This document shows, in pieces, positions 1 through 16,940 of a stretch of DNA of 64,000 nt (positions are counted from its first letter, which is position 1; each line of letters begins with the position of its first letter). The notes below the pieces were generated by a model that was not told where the DNA came from, ran no database searches, and saw nothing but the letters and a program-made list of their open reading frames with translations. A program made the translations under genes and the position numbers. The stretch lies in contig BCIM01000013.1 in the NCBI GenBank assembly GCA_039545315.1, forward strand, positions 372,001 to 436,000, written 5' to 3'. Origin of the DNA: Kondoa malvinella. Taxonomy: Eukaryota; Basidiomycota; Agaricostilbomycetes; Agaricostilbales; Kondoaceae.

Positions 1-5
1 TCTAG

Positions 6-2115
6 CTAATCTGCGATGAGGAACCTACGCTCTTCTCTCGCATTCGACTGTTCTTCTTACAACTCTACACCAACGCGCTATCAACCTTTTTCCTTATCCT
101 TATCGTTATCTGGGCTTTATCAAGTCGGTCACTATCCGCTTTACTCGATATCAGACATTGGAACAAATCATTCAAACGAGATTGGGATAGACCAAATAAG
201 TGGAAAGACGAAGAACTGACAAAGGACGTCAAGTATTACGCTGAATCGTGTGGGTACAAGATTATTGATCAAACGGTCGAGACGGAGGATGGGTACTTGT
301 TGAGAGTGCACAAGGTTGTTGTACCTGGTAGAGAAAACCACGTCAAGGTGGATGGGAGAGGTGGTTGGCCTGTGATTATTCAGCATGGCCTGTTCCAGAC
401 GAGTGGGAGCTTTGTGACCAGCGAAGAGAGGAGCTTGGCTTTCTGGTTGGCTGAACATGGGTGAGTATCCGTTTACGTAGTGTTCTGTAGCTGATGTCTT
501 GATTAGCGGCTATCAAGTGGTACGCTCTACCTACTCCATGCTTTCGTTCGCTGATTCTTATACAGTACCTCAGCAACAGTCGAGCAGTCTTTGACATGGG
601 TCATCGCACGCTCAGTCGCTCAGATCCGCGCTTCTGGGGTGAGCCGTCGTCTGCGAGACCTCAACTTTATGTTTGACTAGCTTTATGACAGACTACAACA
701 TTCGGGAACTTGCACTGTACGACCTTCCAGCAGTGATAGCTCACGTCAAGCGAGAAACAGCCTACGACAAAGTCCTTTTCTCTCCTTCTACTCTATCTAC
801 CATGACTTGAGACTTTGCTACAGGTAGCATTCATCGGCCATTCACAAGGAAACGCAACCATGTTCTGCACTCTTGCTCGGGGCATGTTTCCACAGATCGG
901 AGAATCACTCTCCCTTTTCATCGCCCTCGCTCCTGCTGTATATGCTGGTCCTTTGACTACTGGTTTCCCGTTCGGGTTGATCAAGAATATGGAATGGTCC
1001 ACTTGGAAGAGGGTGTTTGGCGTGCTGGATTTCATTCCGATGATGCGGTATGCTTAGTACGTTCTTTGACCTATGCTGTAGGTCACCGCTAATTGTATTG
1101 GTCAGCAATCTCGTACCTGGCAAACCATTCGGCCTGCTCGGATATCAGATCTTCGCGTTTCTTTTCATGTGAGTACTTCTTCCTTGAACGAAAACCAGCT
1201 GATTTGATACGATAGGGTATGTGGTTCGTACTTGTAGATGAGATAATCTCACATGTGTCTACGCAATCAGTGGACGGATAAGAACTGGTTCGTGCTTTCA
1301 TTTGCGGTCACCAGTCAGCGCTGATGTTAGACTTCAGGGTATGGAAGGCACCAAATTCTCTGTTCTTGTGCTGAGAAATTGAGCAGCTGAAACGGCGGAA
1401 AGCCAAAATGTTCAGGTTTGTCCTGTCGTTTGCGCACAAGATCCGAGCTCATCCGTATGCTAGGTTCACGCCTAGTCCAGTCTCTTCAGCCGGTATCTTT
1501 TGGTGGACAGGCAAGAATGGCTTTTCGAGTAGGGGTTGCGTGTTAGATCAGACTGTAAGCGTCTTGTTCATGGATCAGTAATCGTTTTCGAACGTCTACA
1601 GGTGACGCAATGGTTCGACAAGTCATTTCCGCCGTTATCGCTGTATCAGTGAGCCATTTTTGGTGCATGCTGGTCTCCCGCTGACTACCTTTCCAGCGGC
1701 GGAAAGGACTACTTAGGTATGACTTGCTCGTGGCTACAAGGCCTGACTCATAGCGATGCAGTGCTGACCGAGCCGCTATTGGAGCGGATACGGACACATG
1801 AGCCACATGTCAAGCTTCTGTGAGCAATCTTGATCTGGCCAAGAATGCGACTTACGTAGCATGTGCAGTCGAGTGGACCGTCTAGAGACAGGTGAGACGA
1901 CTCTGTGACTTTGATGATCGTTTCTTGACATCCAGCGATTCCTCTAGGCGAACAGTCAGTTGCCGTAAATTCGATCACAACTCTTGCTGACCGTGTCTGA
2001 TAGCTGCGATTCGTTCTGGCATGTGGATGCGCCCGAGTTGACATATGGCTCGCTTCTGCAAGATATCGAGTCTACTAGAGATCCGTATCCAGAAGAGCAG
2101 CTGGATCGGAGGTAG
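6..2115 (+). CDS. Membrane-anchored steryl-ester/triacylglycerol lipase (5' partial)
   Basis: Alpha/beta-hydrolase of the fungal Tgl1/Yeh lipase family, which cleaves sterol esters or acylglycerols on lipid droplets or at membranes. The reading frame is open from base 6, directly after TCTAG, which works as a 3' splice site, so the first exon lies outside the window. An early hydrophobic stretch (STFFLILIVIWAL, bases 81-119) looks like a membrane anchor. It is followed by the family's lid-side region (KDVKYYAESCGY, EDGYLLRVHKV), the oxyanion-loop HGL near 385, and the nucleophile elbow GHSQGN near 836-853. Further on, GGKDYLV (about 1700-1760) carries the probable catalytic Asp, and FWHVDAPE near the end carries the probable His. 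Several introns of about 50-60 nt interrupt it; the first donor is at about 461. The stop is TAG at 2113-2115. It converges on the RecQ gene, 146 bases away. Exact exon borders after 1050 are only approximate. Confidence 0.8.
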
Positions 2116-2261
2116 CGCATTTGCAATTACAAGCAGGTCTTATTGTTGCAAGCTTTCGCCTCGTGCAGCGCGTGAATCTGTATCTGAGAGCGAAACGATG
2201 CAGCGAGCCAATGCAAATAAAGTACAAAAGGTAATGATGTCTATGTCTAAGCTGCCAGGCT

Positions 2262-5111
2262 TCAAGTCTTGGTTTTCTTTGCCTTTCCGCCCCGAGCACC
2301 GCCGGGTGCAACCCTTTTCTTTTCGACTGGCGCTGCAGCAGGAGTTGACAAATTTTGGTAGCCGGCATCCTCGCAAGCAGTTTCGAAGCGTTGCAAAAGG
2401 TCTTCGTAATTGCAAAGGTTCATTGAGCCGCTCAACGGATGACGGCTTAGCTTGAGCTGCATGAGGCGCTGCAAAAGAACGTGTCAGCGGATGGTCACGA
2501 AACCGATAGCATTCGTCGTACAGGTGAGGTAACGCCTGTCAGTCGAGAACGGAATTAGTGTGGTGCAGCATTGCGGACTTGAGAAGTGCCTTACCGTATG
2601 CTGCAGCCGAGAACGCGGTTAAGCAACGCCTCACTACAGGGAAAAGATGACACACCAAATCTAGTCAACACACGAGCGTCGTCCCTGATCTGTATGAGCG
2701 CCAGTATCTTTTCAATCTTCTTTTCGTCAACCGGTTGAGCTGATTTGCTTCCACCAAATTGTGTGATTTGAGACGTCAGGCAGAATGTACAATGCATGCA
2801 TTTGCCCTTTTGAGGTAGATCTGGCGTCACAGCATCGCCAAAATATTCGCTGAGTGCCATCGAAGTACACATCGGCTTGCGTAGAATGTGCTCAAGGTCC
2901 TTCAACCGCTGCACCTCGGAGACTTCTTTCTTCAGCTGAGCATGGATGTCAGCAAGAGCTTCGCAATTCCTGACAATGACCTACCATGTAATCGTAAAGC
3001 TGTTGAGCTAGAGCCTTTCGCTCTTTCTTGTTTTCTGGCAAGGCTTTGACAATTGCATAGCGATTGCGAGTTTGCGATGGCTTAGAAATGATGTTGCCAG
3101 CCGCTTCCCACTTCGTGATCTGCATAGCCAAAGACACTCGAGGAAGCCCACTTGCTGCTGAAGCTTCTAGCACGTCCGCTGTGAACTTTACTTGAGGTCC
3201 GGTCTTGTCTAAAGTGCGGCCTTGCTTCCATTGCAGCTGCAGCGCTTCTGCCTCTGGTGATCGTTCGGACTGTAGGATTTTGACATCTGCCTGCGTCCTT
3301 GGGCGCAATTCGAAGACTTGGTAGAAGGCCGTTCTGAATCATGATCTAAGCTATCCGGTACCCTGCGAAAGCTGGTTGACTAACAAGGCTCGCAGATGCT
3401 CATGGGTCAACTCGAGTTGAGCGTAAAGAAGCCCCAAGGTTGTGCTCTGCCAAAGTTCTCTTTCAGCTCAATACTGGCCATAGAGCGAGATCACTAACCC
3501 TAATGTCAAATTGTCGCTCTTGTTGGTAATTCGAGACGTAGATGTCGCTGCCATTTTCTTCTTTTGGAGCATTGCATACATCTTCAAGCCAATCTTCCAC
3601 AGATGGAAGCGATGGAGTATCACCTGAGAGCCCGAGTACGATCAGCCAGATAGAGCTGGAAAGATTGCAGGCTTGCCTCGAGCAAAGCCTTCCAGAATAG
3701 GCAAGTCTTCGGCGCACATGAGCAGCATGCAAGACGAAGCTTTTCCGTCACGACCAGCTCCTAGACGCCAGGTCAGATCGTAGATGGAGAGCATACAAGT
3801 TTGACGTACTGCCGATCTCCTGAATATAGCTCTCGACAGATTTGGGAAAACAAAAGTGTATCACACTTCGGATGTTGGACCTAGTGCTCTCTGTCAGGTC
3901 AATCCTTTCACCGCAATGGACAGATCCCACTTGTCGATACCCTGAAAACATGTCGTTTACCCGTGAACTATACTGTTAATAGACAGCTCACCATTCCCTG
4001 TATGAGTGATCAGTATGAAAATCGTCGATGAAGGGAAGGCGCTTACGAACGCGATAGTAGCAACAATAGTCGGGCTTTCGACGCCTGGGTCCATGAAGTA
4101 ATCTTGTACTCGCTTCCGCTCGTCCGCGTTCATGCCAGCATGATAGAACTCAACGCCTTCAACGCCCTGCTTCTTGACCTCTTTGCAAACATCTTCCGTC
4201 TGCTGTTGCGTGGTGCAGTAGACAATTGCAGGACCGGCTTTCTCCTTCAGTCGAGGGATGAGAGCTTCATACTTTGACGTGAGATCTGCACAAGAGCGTA
4301 GGTCGATATGCAGATTCTTGCGGTAGGTTGGGGTCGTGACCAGTCCTCCTTGCTTCAGGTCTATGTTGAACATTCCGCAGATGTCTTCGGCGACTTTAGG
4401 TGTTGCAGTAGCAGTGAGACAGAGTATGCGTTCAGCACCGCTCTCCTTTGCAAATCGGGCGACTTTGAGATACGTTGGTCTAAAGGAATGGCCCCAAGTC
4501 GAGACACAATGCGCCTCATCGATAGCAAGCAGACTGATGTTGACTTCGGCGAGACTCTTGACGAAGCTTTCATTGTCTAATCTCTCCGGGGCGACGTAGA
4601 GGATCTTGAGAGAACCGTCTCTGATGCCTTGCTTGATCAGGCGCGATTCTTCCACGCCAATAGAAGAATCGAGTGCCGCTGCAGGAAGGCCTTTCGAGCG
4701 CAGTACGTCTACTTGATCCTGCATGGTAATGAACTCAATGAGCACATGCCTTTGCCTTTCTAGTGAAGTCTTCTACCTTCATCAGCGCGATAAGTGGTGA
4801 GACTACCAAAGTAAGGTGCGGGAAGAGGAGGCCAGGTAGCTGATATGTTAAGCTCTTGCCTCCGCCCTAAGACAGGCGCGAGCGTAGGCATGAGTGAACA
4901 GAAGTTGCTTTTGACGAGGCTGCGAGCTCACCGTGGGAAGTACGCAGCATACTGAGTCGCCCCTGTGTTCATGATTAGCTCTTTTGCCAAACATAACAGT
5001 CTACACTTACTCGACCAATCGTTCAATGACGCGCTTCTGTGCGTCTCGTAGCCCGAAGCCAAAGACTTCTTGCGCAGTGCCTTCGACGTCTGTCATAGTC
5101 ACGTTTGCCAT
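2262..5111 (-). CDS. RecQ-family ATP-dependent DNA helicase
   Basis: A 3'-5' DNA helicase of the RecQ family, acting in recombination and replication-fork repair in the nucleus. The start is the ATG at 5111-5109, giving [20 protein letters not shown] and then the Q-motif-like [13 protein letters not shown]. Helicase motifs follow: an early exon with the ATP-binding loop, LYVAPERL, the Walker B box [30 protein letters not shown] and the second lobe ([19 protein letters not shown]). A spliced reading across about 3900 gives [13 protein letters not shown], then ESYIQEIG, the start of motif VI. The zinc-binding subdomain is visible as [12 protein letters not shown] followed by CMHCTFC near 2800-2870. 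A basic tail ([13 protein letters not shown]) ends the protein at 2262. I see no HRDC domain, so the layout is closer to RECQ1-type enzymes than to Sgs1/BLM. At least six short introns are present. Confidence 0.88.
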
Positions 5112-5745
5112 CTTGCGCGTTGTTGCAATGTTTGGAAGCAGTCAAAGCGATTTCGACAGTTTGGATCTTTGTATTGCTCGTGCCAGCAGTAGCATAGAGA
5201 TCTTGCTGCTCTGTAGTATCTCCTCTTCGTCTGCTCTGAGATGTCGCGTCGTCGCTACTTGGGGTCATTAATCATTCATCGCTCAACTTTTCCGTCTACT
5301 TTCATGCAAGTCTTTGATTCTGTTGCGATATACTGCTAGAACTGCCTGATAGGCCAAGACAGCTGTGCATATCAATCTATTCTCATTACTGCCAGGGCAA
5401 GCCGTGGTTGGCCACCATGTCTTACAGGATGCATGGCAATACTTCCGCTTTCGCTCTCTAAAACCTTGTCCCGTAGCTCTCCATACCTATCCGATATGAC
5501 GATCGCGAACGCCGCATTCCTCATGCCTTACGGGTGGCAAAGACTTGTTTTGCGTGATTGCAAGTCTAGTGCTCAAGGCAAACTACGTTACACGTGCAAA
5601 TATGTACAACTGAAAGCGAAACGACTACTTGTGCACACAGTCTAATCCTCGTTACCGGACAGGTAAGAAGAAAGCGAGCCATTTGAAAGGAATTGTCCAC
5701 TACGAGCATGTCAGCGGATCATCTAATCAATGCGCAAGACGAAGC
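5112..5745. other. Intergenic region
   Basis: This stretch separates the RecQ start from the 3' end of the next minus-strand gene. It contains only short open frames with no recognisable protein, and I see no RNA gene or repeat. It probably holds the RecQ promoter and the 3' untranslated region of the hydrolase gene. Confidence 0.5.
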
Positions 5746-7739
5746 TTACTTTGATGGCGTGAATGACAGTTCTTCCTTCTCTTCCTCTACTAATACATGA
5801 TCGCCCTTCGTGCCATCCGAAAAGGTGACTTTGACAGTCGACTTGGGCGTTCCAGGCAAGCGGCATCTCTTGACAGCAGTAGATAGCCAATCCAAAGACT
5901 CGCCAACGACTGTAGACTGTAACTGTTCGTCTGCAGAGTTGATATGACTGAGACCTGGATACATGAAGAGCGTCTTCTCGCCAGTCCCGAATTTGTCGTA
6001 AAGGCCAGCTACGGTGCTAGACGACGTATAAGGGTCCTGTGCGAGTGAATAGATCAACCTTGGGCAGTTGCGAGACAGCAAGATGACGCACCTTTGTCCC
6101 ATGAAGCATCAGCAAAGGGATTCTGACGTTCAACGCGCTTTCATGAAGGGTTTTGATGTCGTTGATCGCGCTGCGGGCAGGCGGAAGTGCGGAGATTGGT
6201 CCGAGGTGAGATTGTACTCCTGCAAATAACATAAGACAATGCAAAATGGAGGACGCTCATGACTCACTAGATTGACGAGACTTGCTCTGCAGCATATTTG
6301 GCGTGATACCAACAGTAGCACTCAGTAGAATCAGACCTCGAACTTCTGGGAATGGAGCAACGCCAATAGATCCAATCGGACGATGTGTGCTGGCTCTTCG
6401 GACATTCGGCTTGGCGGGCATATACAGAGCTAGCTGATCTACGACCGAAGATACCGAAAAGCGATTGTTTGGTGCTGGAGGTGCTCCGAAATTGAATGGG
6501 TTGCTTCGTAATGCATAGTGAAGGCCGACCAAACCGCCTAGACCGACACCGACGATGAAGACTGGTCGATAGGTGCTTGGTCGAGGGATGAGTGATACCC
6601 GAGTACCTCTTCCATAGGTGAAAGACGCCCGACGTTGCTCCAAGAAGCTGGTGTCGTTACGCGAGAGAGAGGAAACGCTATCGAGAGTTTGTCGTCTTGG
6701 AGGTGGAGCTGGACCAAGGACAAATTCTGGTAAGACTGGAGATGCTGCAGGCGTAACGACTCGACTGCTGTATCCACTATCACAAGCTCGCTTGATGGTC
6801 GGGTCGCAATCTCTTCGCCGAACATCTTTGACAATTTCGCCGATGCAAGTGACCATGCGTGTGACTGAGACTTCTTTGTCGATTCGAGGGACAGAATTGA
6901 AGTCCGGTACGATCACTCGATAGCCTTCTTGCACATATTGCCTAGCGAGGGAAGGTAGTTGACCTGAAGTGGAAGAGTCGGGTAAGAAGAGAATGTCGGC
7001 AGCCATGTCATTGAAAGAGAGGATGGGTTTCCACATCTATATCTGATACTCAGACGTGATCTACCGGACATGGTAACGAACCTACGCTATATTCGATTGT
7101 CACATCCTTTCCGCCAATGAGACTCGCCTTAGCCCTCTGCACCTCCATTGACCGATCAGAAGAAATGATAAACTCTGGATCCAGCGTAGTAGTTGGCAGA
7201 CGAGAAGGATGGACACTTCTCGGGCGAGCTAGAGGAGGGCGAACGAGCGGAAGATCCTTGTAGGTCGCCTTGATGCTGCGAGATAGTCGGCACAGCTTAC
7301 TTTTGCCTGATTTACCAATCGTGCTGAACATGACCCGAATAGCGCTATAGAATCCAAGTAGACAAAGGACAATTTGACGAAACAGGTTGCGAGCAGATGC
7401 TATAGCGCGGTGTCGCTTGTTCGGCCTGGCTCTTGACTGACCAGCTTCCACATCCATCTCTTCTTCTTTGGTGTGCTTCTCATCAATCTTGGAAGGTGAA
7501 GGCGGAGCTGATGAATCTTGCTCTAGCATATTAGATACCAGATCGTTCATGATGGGAACGGAGATGGTCGAGGCGATGGAACCTCTTGAGACAGAGCGTC
7601 GAGATGCAGCAGTTCTGATAGATTGGCAATCGGTATAATGGCTCGAGCCTCGAGAAGAAGGTCGTTGAGGCAGAGGTTTGTCGACGAAAGCGCCTTGCGT
7701 ATAAAAGTCATTAATAACTTCTCGTTCTTCCTGCGACAT
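5746..7739 (-). CDS. Membrane-anchored alpha/beta-hydrolase-like protein without nucleophile Ser
   Basis: Predicted membrane protein with a C-terminal alpha/beta-hydrolase domain related to monoacylglycerol-lipase-type enzymes. The start chosen is the ATG at 7739, giving MSQEEREVINDF. An upstream in-frame ATG (7799) would add a signal-like hydrophobic leader and cannot be excluded. A low-complexity Ser/Arg/Glu N-terminus of about 130 residues is followed by one hydrophobic segment (IVLCLLGFYSAIRVMFSTIG) and a basic linker. The hydrolase part contains ADILFLPDSST, YRVIVPDF, the elbow strand VFIVGVGLGGLVGLHYAL, GLILLSATVG, LLMLHGTK/DPYTSS and YPGLSHINSADE. The Asp and His of the triad are present, but the elbow reads G-V-G-L-G, so Gly (GGT) replaces the usual Ser. 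Introns fall near 7035-7085, 6245-6270 and 6040-6090. Function is unknown; it may be a non-catalytic or altered hydrolase. Confidence 0.75.
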
Positions 7740-8373
7740 GATTGCAGCTGGATGGAACAGAAGGAAAAGAAAGGCAAGGCAAGGAATGAAGGACAACATG
7801 CGAGTGCAAAACAAACAAGGGTAACGATATACATAGACCGCATTGAAATGAATCACAAAGCAGGAAAAACAAACAGAGAGCGGGAGAGAAGCATGTGTGT
7901 GCATCAGATAGGAGGGCCCTTGAAGGAATCAAGAGAAATCTGCCTCCAGCCAAAGAAGTGAAGCCTTAGAGACCTGTTCACAGGCTGTGGTGACAATATG
8001 CGGCTTGTGAGTCATGCACAGCAACTCGTGAGCAGTTCAGACACCGACAGGCAGCACAAGGCGAGCACCGCTTAGCAGACACAGCCAGAGCATGGTCAAC
8101 CTTGCGCAAGAATGAAATATCGTGTGTCTTACAGCATGACGTCCATTTGCTCAAGAGCTGCACTGAGCTCCCTGCGCGCTCAGTACGCGGCCCCTGGTAT
8201 CAGCAACAAGCTCGCAATGTCGGCATTTCAGATGCGACAAAGTTCGACAGCTGTGGATCTGTGTTAGTCATCCTGCCTCGTTCAGCAGGTGTCTGTAGAG
8301 AGAGACTCATGTTACGCTGGTATAGCAAAGCTCAAGATGAAAAAGAGAAGAAAGCGTACAGTGAGCTCATTAC
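7740..8373. other. Divergent promoter region of hydrolase and PanB genes
   Basis: The two genes point away from each other, so this is their shared upstream region. Possible extra 5' exons of PanB lie here: an ATG at 8217 (MSAFQMRQSSTAV) and a frame near 8311 (MLRWYSKAQDEKEKK) resemble a mitochondrial presequence. However, no splice model I tried joins them in frame to the PanB body. Nothing else was seen. Confidence 0.4.
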
Positions 8374-9258
8374 ATGCCCGCTGCTACTTTGTGTCATTCC
8401 TCATGTAAACATCTCAAGCTGCTGGAACTCAACAGACTATACACAGCCAAACAGCCCATTACCATGCTCACAGCCTACGACTATCTCTCTGGCAGCTTGG
8501 TCGAAAAGGCCGACATTGACATTTGTCTGTTGGGTGACTCGTTAGCTATGGTAGCATGCGGCTATGAGAACACGAATCACCTCAGTATGGACGAGCTGCT
8601 CTATCATTGTCGATCTGTCGCGCGAGCTGCAAAGACTCCTCTTCTCGTTGCCGATATGCCTTATGGAAGCTATCATTTGTCAGAAGAGCATGCTGTACAA
8701 AATGCACTGCGTTTGGTCCAAGAGGGGAATATGGAAGCGGTAAAGATGGAAGGTGGGATGGAAATCGTTGACAAGGTCGCTCGCATTGCTTCGGTTGGCG
8801 TGCCAGTCATGGGTCATATCGGTTTACGGCCTCAGCAGCATGTCGCTCTTTCCGGCTTCAGAGTTCAGGGCAAGACCGCTGCTGGTGCATTGCAAGTATA
8901 CAAAGATGCTCTGGCTATGCAAGAAGCAGGCGCATTCAGTGTTCTCATCGAAGCTGTCCCTTCGCAAGTTGCTGGCTATATCACAAGCAAATTATCAATA
9001 CCAACGATCGGCATTGGAGCTGGCTCAGCTTGTGCTGGTCAAGTCTTAGTCCAGCTGGACATGCTCGGTGGCTTTGATCGCTTCCTCCCGCGCTTTGCAA
9101 AGCAGTATATGAACCTCAATGAAGCTGCCCTAGAAGCAATCGGTCAATACGCAGAGGAAGTTCGCAGTCGCAAATTTCCAGATGAAGAACAGCATACCTA
9201 TCCAATGGCAGCTGAAGACGAGTTCCAGAAATTTGTCACCGAAGCGGACAAGATATAA
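8374..9258 (+). CDS. ECM31: 3-methyl-2-oxobutanoate hydroxymethyltransferase (PanB)
   Basis: Ketopantoate hydroxymethyltransferase, which adds a hydroxymethyl group from methylene-tetrahydrofolate to 2-oxoisovalerate as the first committed step to pantothenate and coenzyme A. The frame is a complete single exon of 294 codons ending at TAA 9256-9258. Family signatures occur in order: KQPITMLTAYDY at the start of the TIM barrel, LLGDSLAMV with the metal-binding Asp, LLVADMPYGSY, VKMEGG, VPVMGHIGLRPQ, VLIEAVP with the catalytic Glu, and IPTIGIGAGSACAGQVLV. The ATG at 8374 puts about 30 residues ahead of the first motif. Fungal PanB proteins often carry a mitochondrial presequence, and an upstream exon may supply one here, so the start is uncertain. 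The gene converges on DBP7, 123 bases downstream. Confidence 0.93.
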   Translation: MPAATLCHSSCKHLKLLELNRLYTAKQPITMLTAYDYLSGSLVEKADIDICLLGDSLAMVACGYENTNHLSMDELLYHCRSVARAAKTPLLVADMPYGSYHLSEEHAVQNALRLVQEGNMEAVKMEGGMEIVDKVARIASVGVPVMGHIGLRPQQHVALSGFRVQGKTAAGALQVYKDALAMQEAGAFSVLIEAVPSQVAGYITSKLSIPTIGIGAGSACAGQVLVQLDMLGGFDRFLPRFAKQYMNLNEAALEAIGQYAEEVRSRKFPDEEQHTYPMAAEDEFQKFVTEADKI

Positions 9259-9381
9259 TGATCATGCGGAAAAGGCCCGGCCTGATCATAGGAGGACGAA
9301 GGACTCGAAAGTGCAAGAGACCATGCTACGTGAGTAATAATACATTTTTACACGTCTAACGCTGACCACTATAGCAGAGGC

Positions 9382-12177
9382 TCAATTACGGCGTTTTAGC
9401 ATTCTATCGATATCGCCAATGTTGCCAATGTTGAACTCGCTTGCGCCAGCTCGCGCCGGCTTGAGACCTCGACCTTCCAACGCTCTGCCCGTTCTCGGTT
9501 GGATCACCCTCTTCTTGTCGCCTTCAACAGCAGCAGCAGCCAAGTCGGCCATATCCAGATCACTATGCTCTCCCTCAAGATCGCCATCTTCTTCCACAGC
9601 TTGACTTCGACGCTTCTTGCCATTCGCTCCAGCTGCCTTCTCCGCCGCCTTGGCTTTGGCCGAAGTAGCTTTATTACCGCCAACGACTCGACCCATGCCT
9701 TTTGGCGCTTCACGAAGACCAAACGCTTTGGCCAGATGACCGAGATGAAGGTTCTTGACATGGAAGAAAGCCTTCTCCTCGGACGGATGTGTAGCATAGG
9801 CTCGAGTATGGGAGGAGAAAGCAGATCGCGACAAATTAGCATTCTATCAGACGGATCAGCGAAATGTAGACAAAGCAAACAAGTTAGCTCACGGCAGGTA
9901 GCTCTTCGACCCATCGCTCGAAAGCCATCTGTACATCCGTAGCTCGCGTCTCATAATCTTTTGCACTGCCTCCTAACCCATTGGCCAACACCTCGTCGAC
10001 CGAAACTTCCTGCAATCGAGCAGCAGCTCCATCCTCTTCAGCAGCCATCTTCTTCTCTGCCCATCCAACCCATCCCACTTCCGAAGGCAAGACGAAAGCC
10101 CACGCTTCACCTGCAGTTCCCGCTCTTGCTGTTCTGCCCACTCGATGGATGTATTCATTGGCTCCCCCTTCCGTTGGTAAATCACATTGAACCACACAAC
10201 GAACAAAAGGTACATCGATACCACGAGCTGCCAAACTGGTACAGAAGAGTATAGCTGGTCCAGGTGCATCGGTGAATGCTTTGAGCGAAGCCATACGAGT
10301 GGGTAGATCCAAACTACCATGCAAGCGAAAGACAGGCGTTTTAGGCATGAGCTGACAATATTGCGCAAGAGCTAGTCCATCTTCATCCGTCGCTGTCGCT
10401 TTCTTTGCTGCTTCTGCATCTGTTGATCGACCCATCTGTAAGCCGCCTACAGCTGACCAATGTAGATCCACAGAGTCGGTACAAGACATGAAGACGAGGA
10501 CTTTGCGACCTGCTGATTTGAGTGCTTTGACTGTGGGTGCAGGAGGTGCCATAATCTGTCGCAAGAGAGCAAGAAGGGCAACGAAGCGTAATTTCGGTGG
10601 AACGATGACATAGGATTGCTGTAATTGACTTGGCGGAGCATGTCTTGCATCAACTGTTCCTTCTGGACCACTTTGACTAAGACTTGGATTCCGCAAGATT
10701 TCACCAGCAAAGTTCTTTACATTGCCTTGCATTGTCGCTGAACACAGGACCGCTTTGCGTTTCGGTCGTTCTGGAGCAAGTGGTCGAGCGCGTGCTTCTA
10801 AGCATTTGAGAATGTCCTTGATTTGCGGCTCGAAACCCATATCCATAAGTCGATCGGCCTCATCTAGCACAAGCCAGCGTAAAGACAGTCGAGGATCAGG
10901 TTGCGCTGGTCTGGGTATATAATTCGGTATGCGAGGTTTGTATGATCTGGAGTGCGCTTTGGTGAAGTCGTCGTCGTCTGATTCGTCTGCCACTGCCGCT
11001 GTCCCGTCAAACGTTTGGTCTTCATAAGCAAATTCATCCTCTTCTGATATTTTCTGCTTCTTCTTCGGTCGAGAGTTTGGATCTGGTTGAGCCTTTACAG
11101 TCTCTCCTGCCATGCGGAAACTAGTCGTCGTTTGTAGGTGATCGAGAAGACGACCGGGCTGAGGAGAATAATTTCTTCAGCCTTCGTCAGAAAGCATATA
11201 GGGTTGAAGCTTACGGTAGCGATCAATAAAGGTACTCCTTTGCGCAATTTGGCCTTTTCATGATTCCTGTCCATCCCTCCAGACAAGAGACCAGGCGTCA
11301 ACCATCTATGCGAATACCGCTCTTCAGTTTCACCCGTTTCTTCATCCTTCTTCCGAGCACTTGAGAATGACAGCAAGTTCTGAGCTACTTGATATATCTG
11401 GTTGGCGAGCTCTCGAGTAGGCACAGTGATGATGGCTAAAGTTCCGACCGAGCGATCTAGCGGTTTGCCCTCTTTCGCGAATTGGATAGATAGGGAAAGA
11501 AGATCTTGTACGATAGGTAAGAGGTAGGCCAGCGTCTTTCCCGAGCCGGTCTGAGCTTGTATGATGTGATCACGTTCTGAATTCGGTATGAGAAGAGTAG
11601 GGACAGATTGTTTCTGGATCGCTGTTGGCCGCAAGAGCTTGAACTTGGATGATTCTAGGGTATCACTGAGTTGACTGGTCAGTCCAAGTGAGGAGAAGGA
11701 GCTTCCGATTGCTGGCGCATTGCTTGGTTCTTGAGGCACATGAACAGCAGCGGGTTTGACGACAGATGCAGTGGGTAGAGAAGAGAAAAGGGAAGATATG
11801 ACTTTCTGCTTAGGACCTGCGTTGTCTGACTTGCTGCTAGACTGATTCCTGCCTTCCTTATGCACTGCAGGCAGATCCTCTTCCAAATCATCTTGCGCTG
11901 GTCTAGCTGTGGAAGCTGCTGCAGGTTGCAGTTGAGCACTTTGCACGGTCTGGCTTTGCTTTACAGGTCTGGCTTGAGCTGCTATAGCCTGCTTGGGCGT
12001 GTCTTTGACGAGCTTCTGTCCAACATTTTTTCGTTTGTCCTTTTGCGACCGCTTGACACGATCTGTCCAACGCTGTGAACTAGCTTTCGACTTTGTGGAT
12101 GCGGTCTTCTTGATATGCGCTGCTCCGCCAGAAGCTGGAGCGAAATTGAACGAAAGGCCTTCGTCCATTCTGCTCAA
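9382..12177 (-). CDS. DBP7: DEAD-box RNA helicase Dbp7 (ribosome biogenesis)
   Basis: ATP-dependent RNA helicase of the Dbp7/DDX31 group, a nucleolar factor for early 60S ribosomal subunit assembly. There are three exons: 12177 to about 11215, about 11150 to 9890, and about 9835 to 9382. A basic N-terminus ([15 protein letters not shown]) precedes the core: [16 protein letters not shown] (Q motif), [14 protein letters not shown] (motif I), PTRELANQ (Ia), [11 protein letters not shown] formed across intron 1 (Ib), [13 protein letters not shown] (II), LCSATM (III), [15 protein letters not shown] (V) and [12 protein letters not shown] (VI). The C-terminus [18 protein letters not shown] is diagnostic for Dbp7. 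An acidic, low-complexity insert of roughly 60 residues sits between motif Ib and the DEAD box, where yeast-type Dbp7 has only a short linker. Confidence 0.93.
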
Positions 12178-12326
12178 GCATCATATTTATGCAACTGTTC
12201 AAGTAACGCTGTTTGGCCCTGTGCTTCAAATCCGCTTCATTACCCGTGCAATATAGTACAACCTACACATATCTTACAATCCCCTGTCACCCAAAACAGA
12301 TACAGAACGACGAAACGAATGACAGT

Positions 12327-16764
<4,438 letters not shown>

Positions 16765-16940
16765 AGGTCTGCTACGCTCTGTGAGCTGGTCGTGTCACCT
16801 CAAAAGTGTGATGTTGATTTATGCGACCTGGATCTCCGAGATCTCTGTATAGAAGTTGATAGAAGGCAGTCTACAGCAGTGCAAAGTCGACGAGAACGAG
16901 CATATTGTATTTCACAGTGAATCTCATGCGCTCGTTATCC

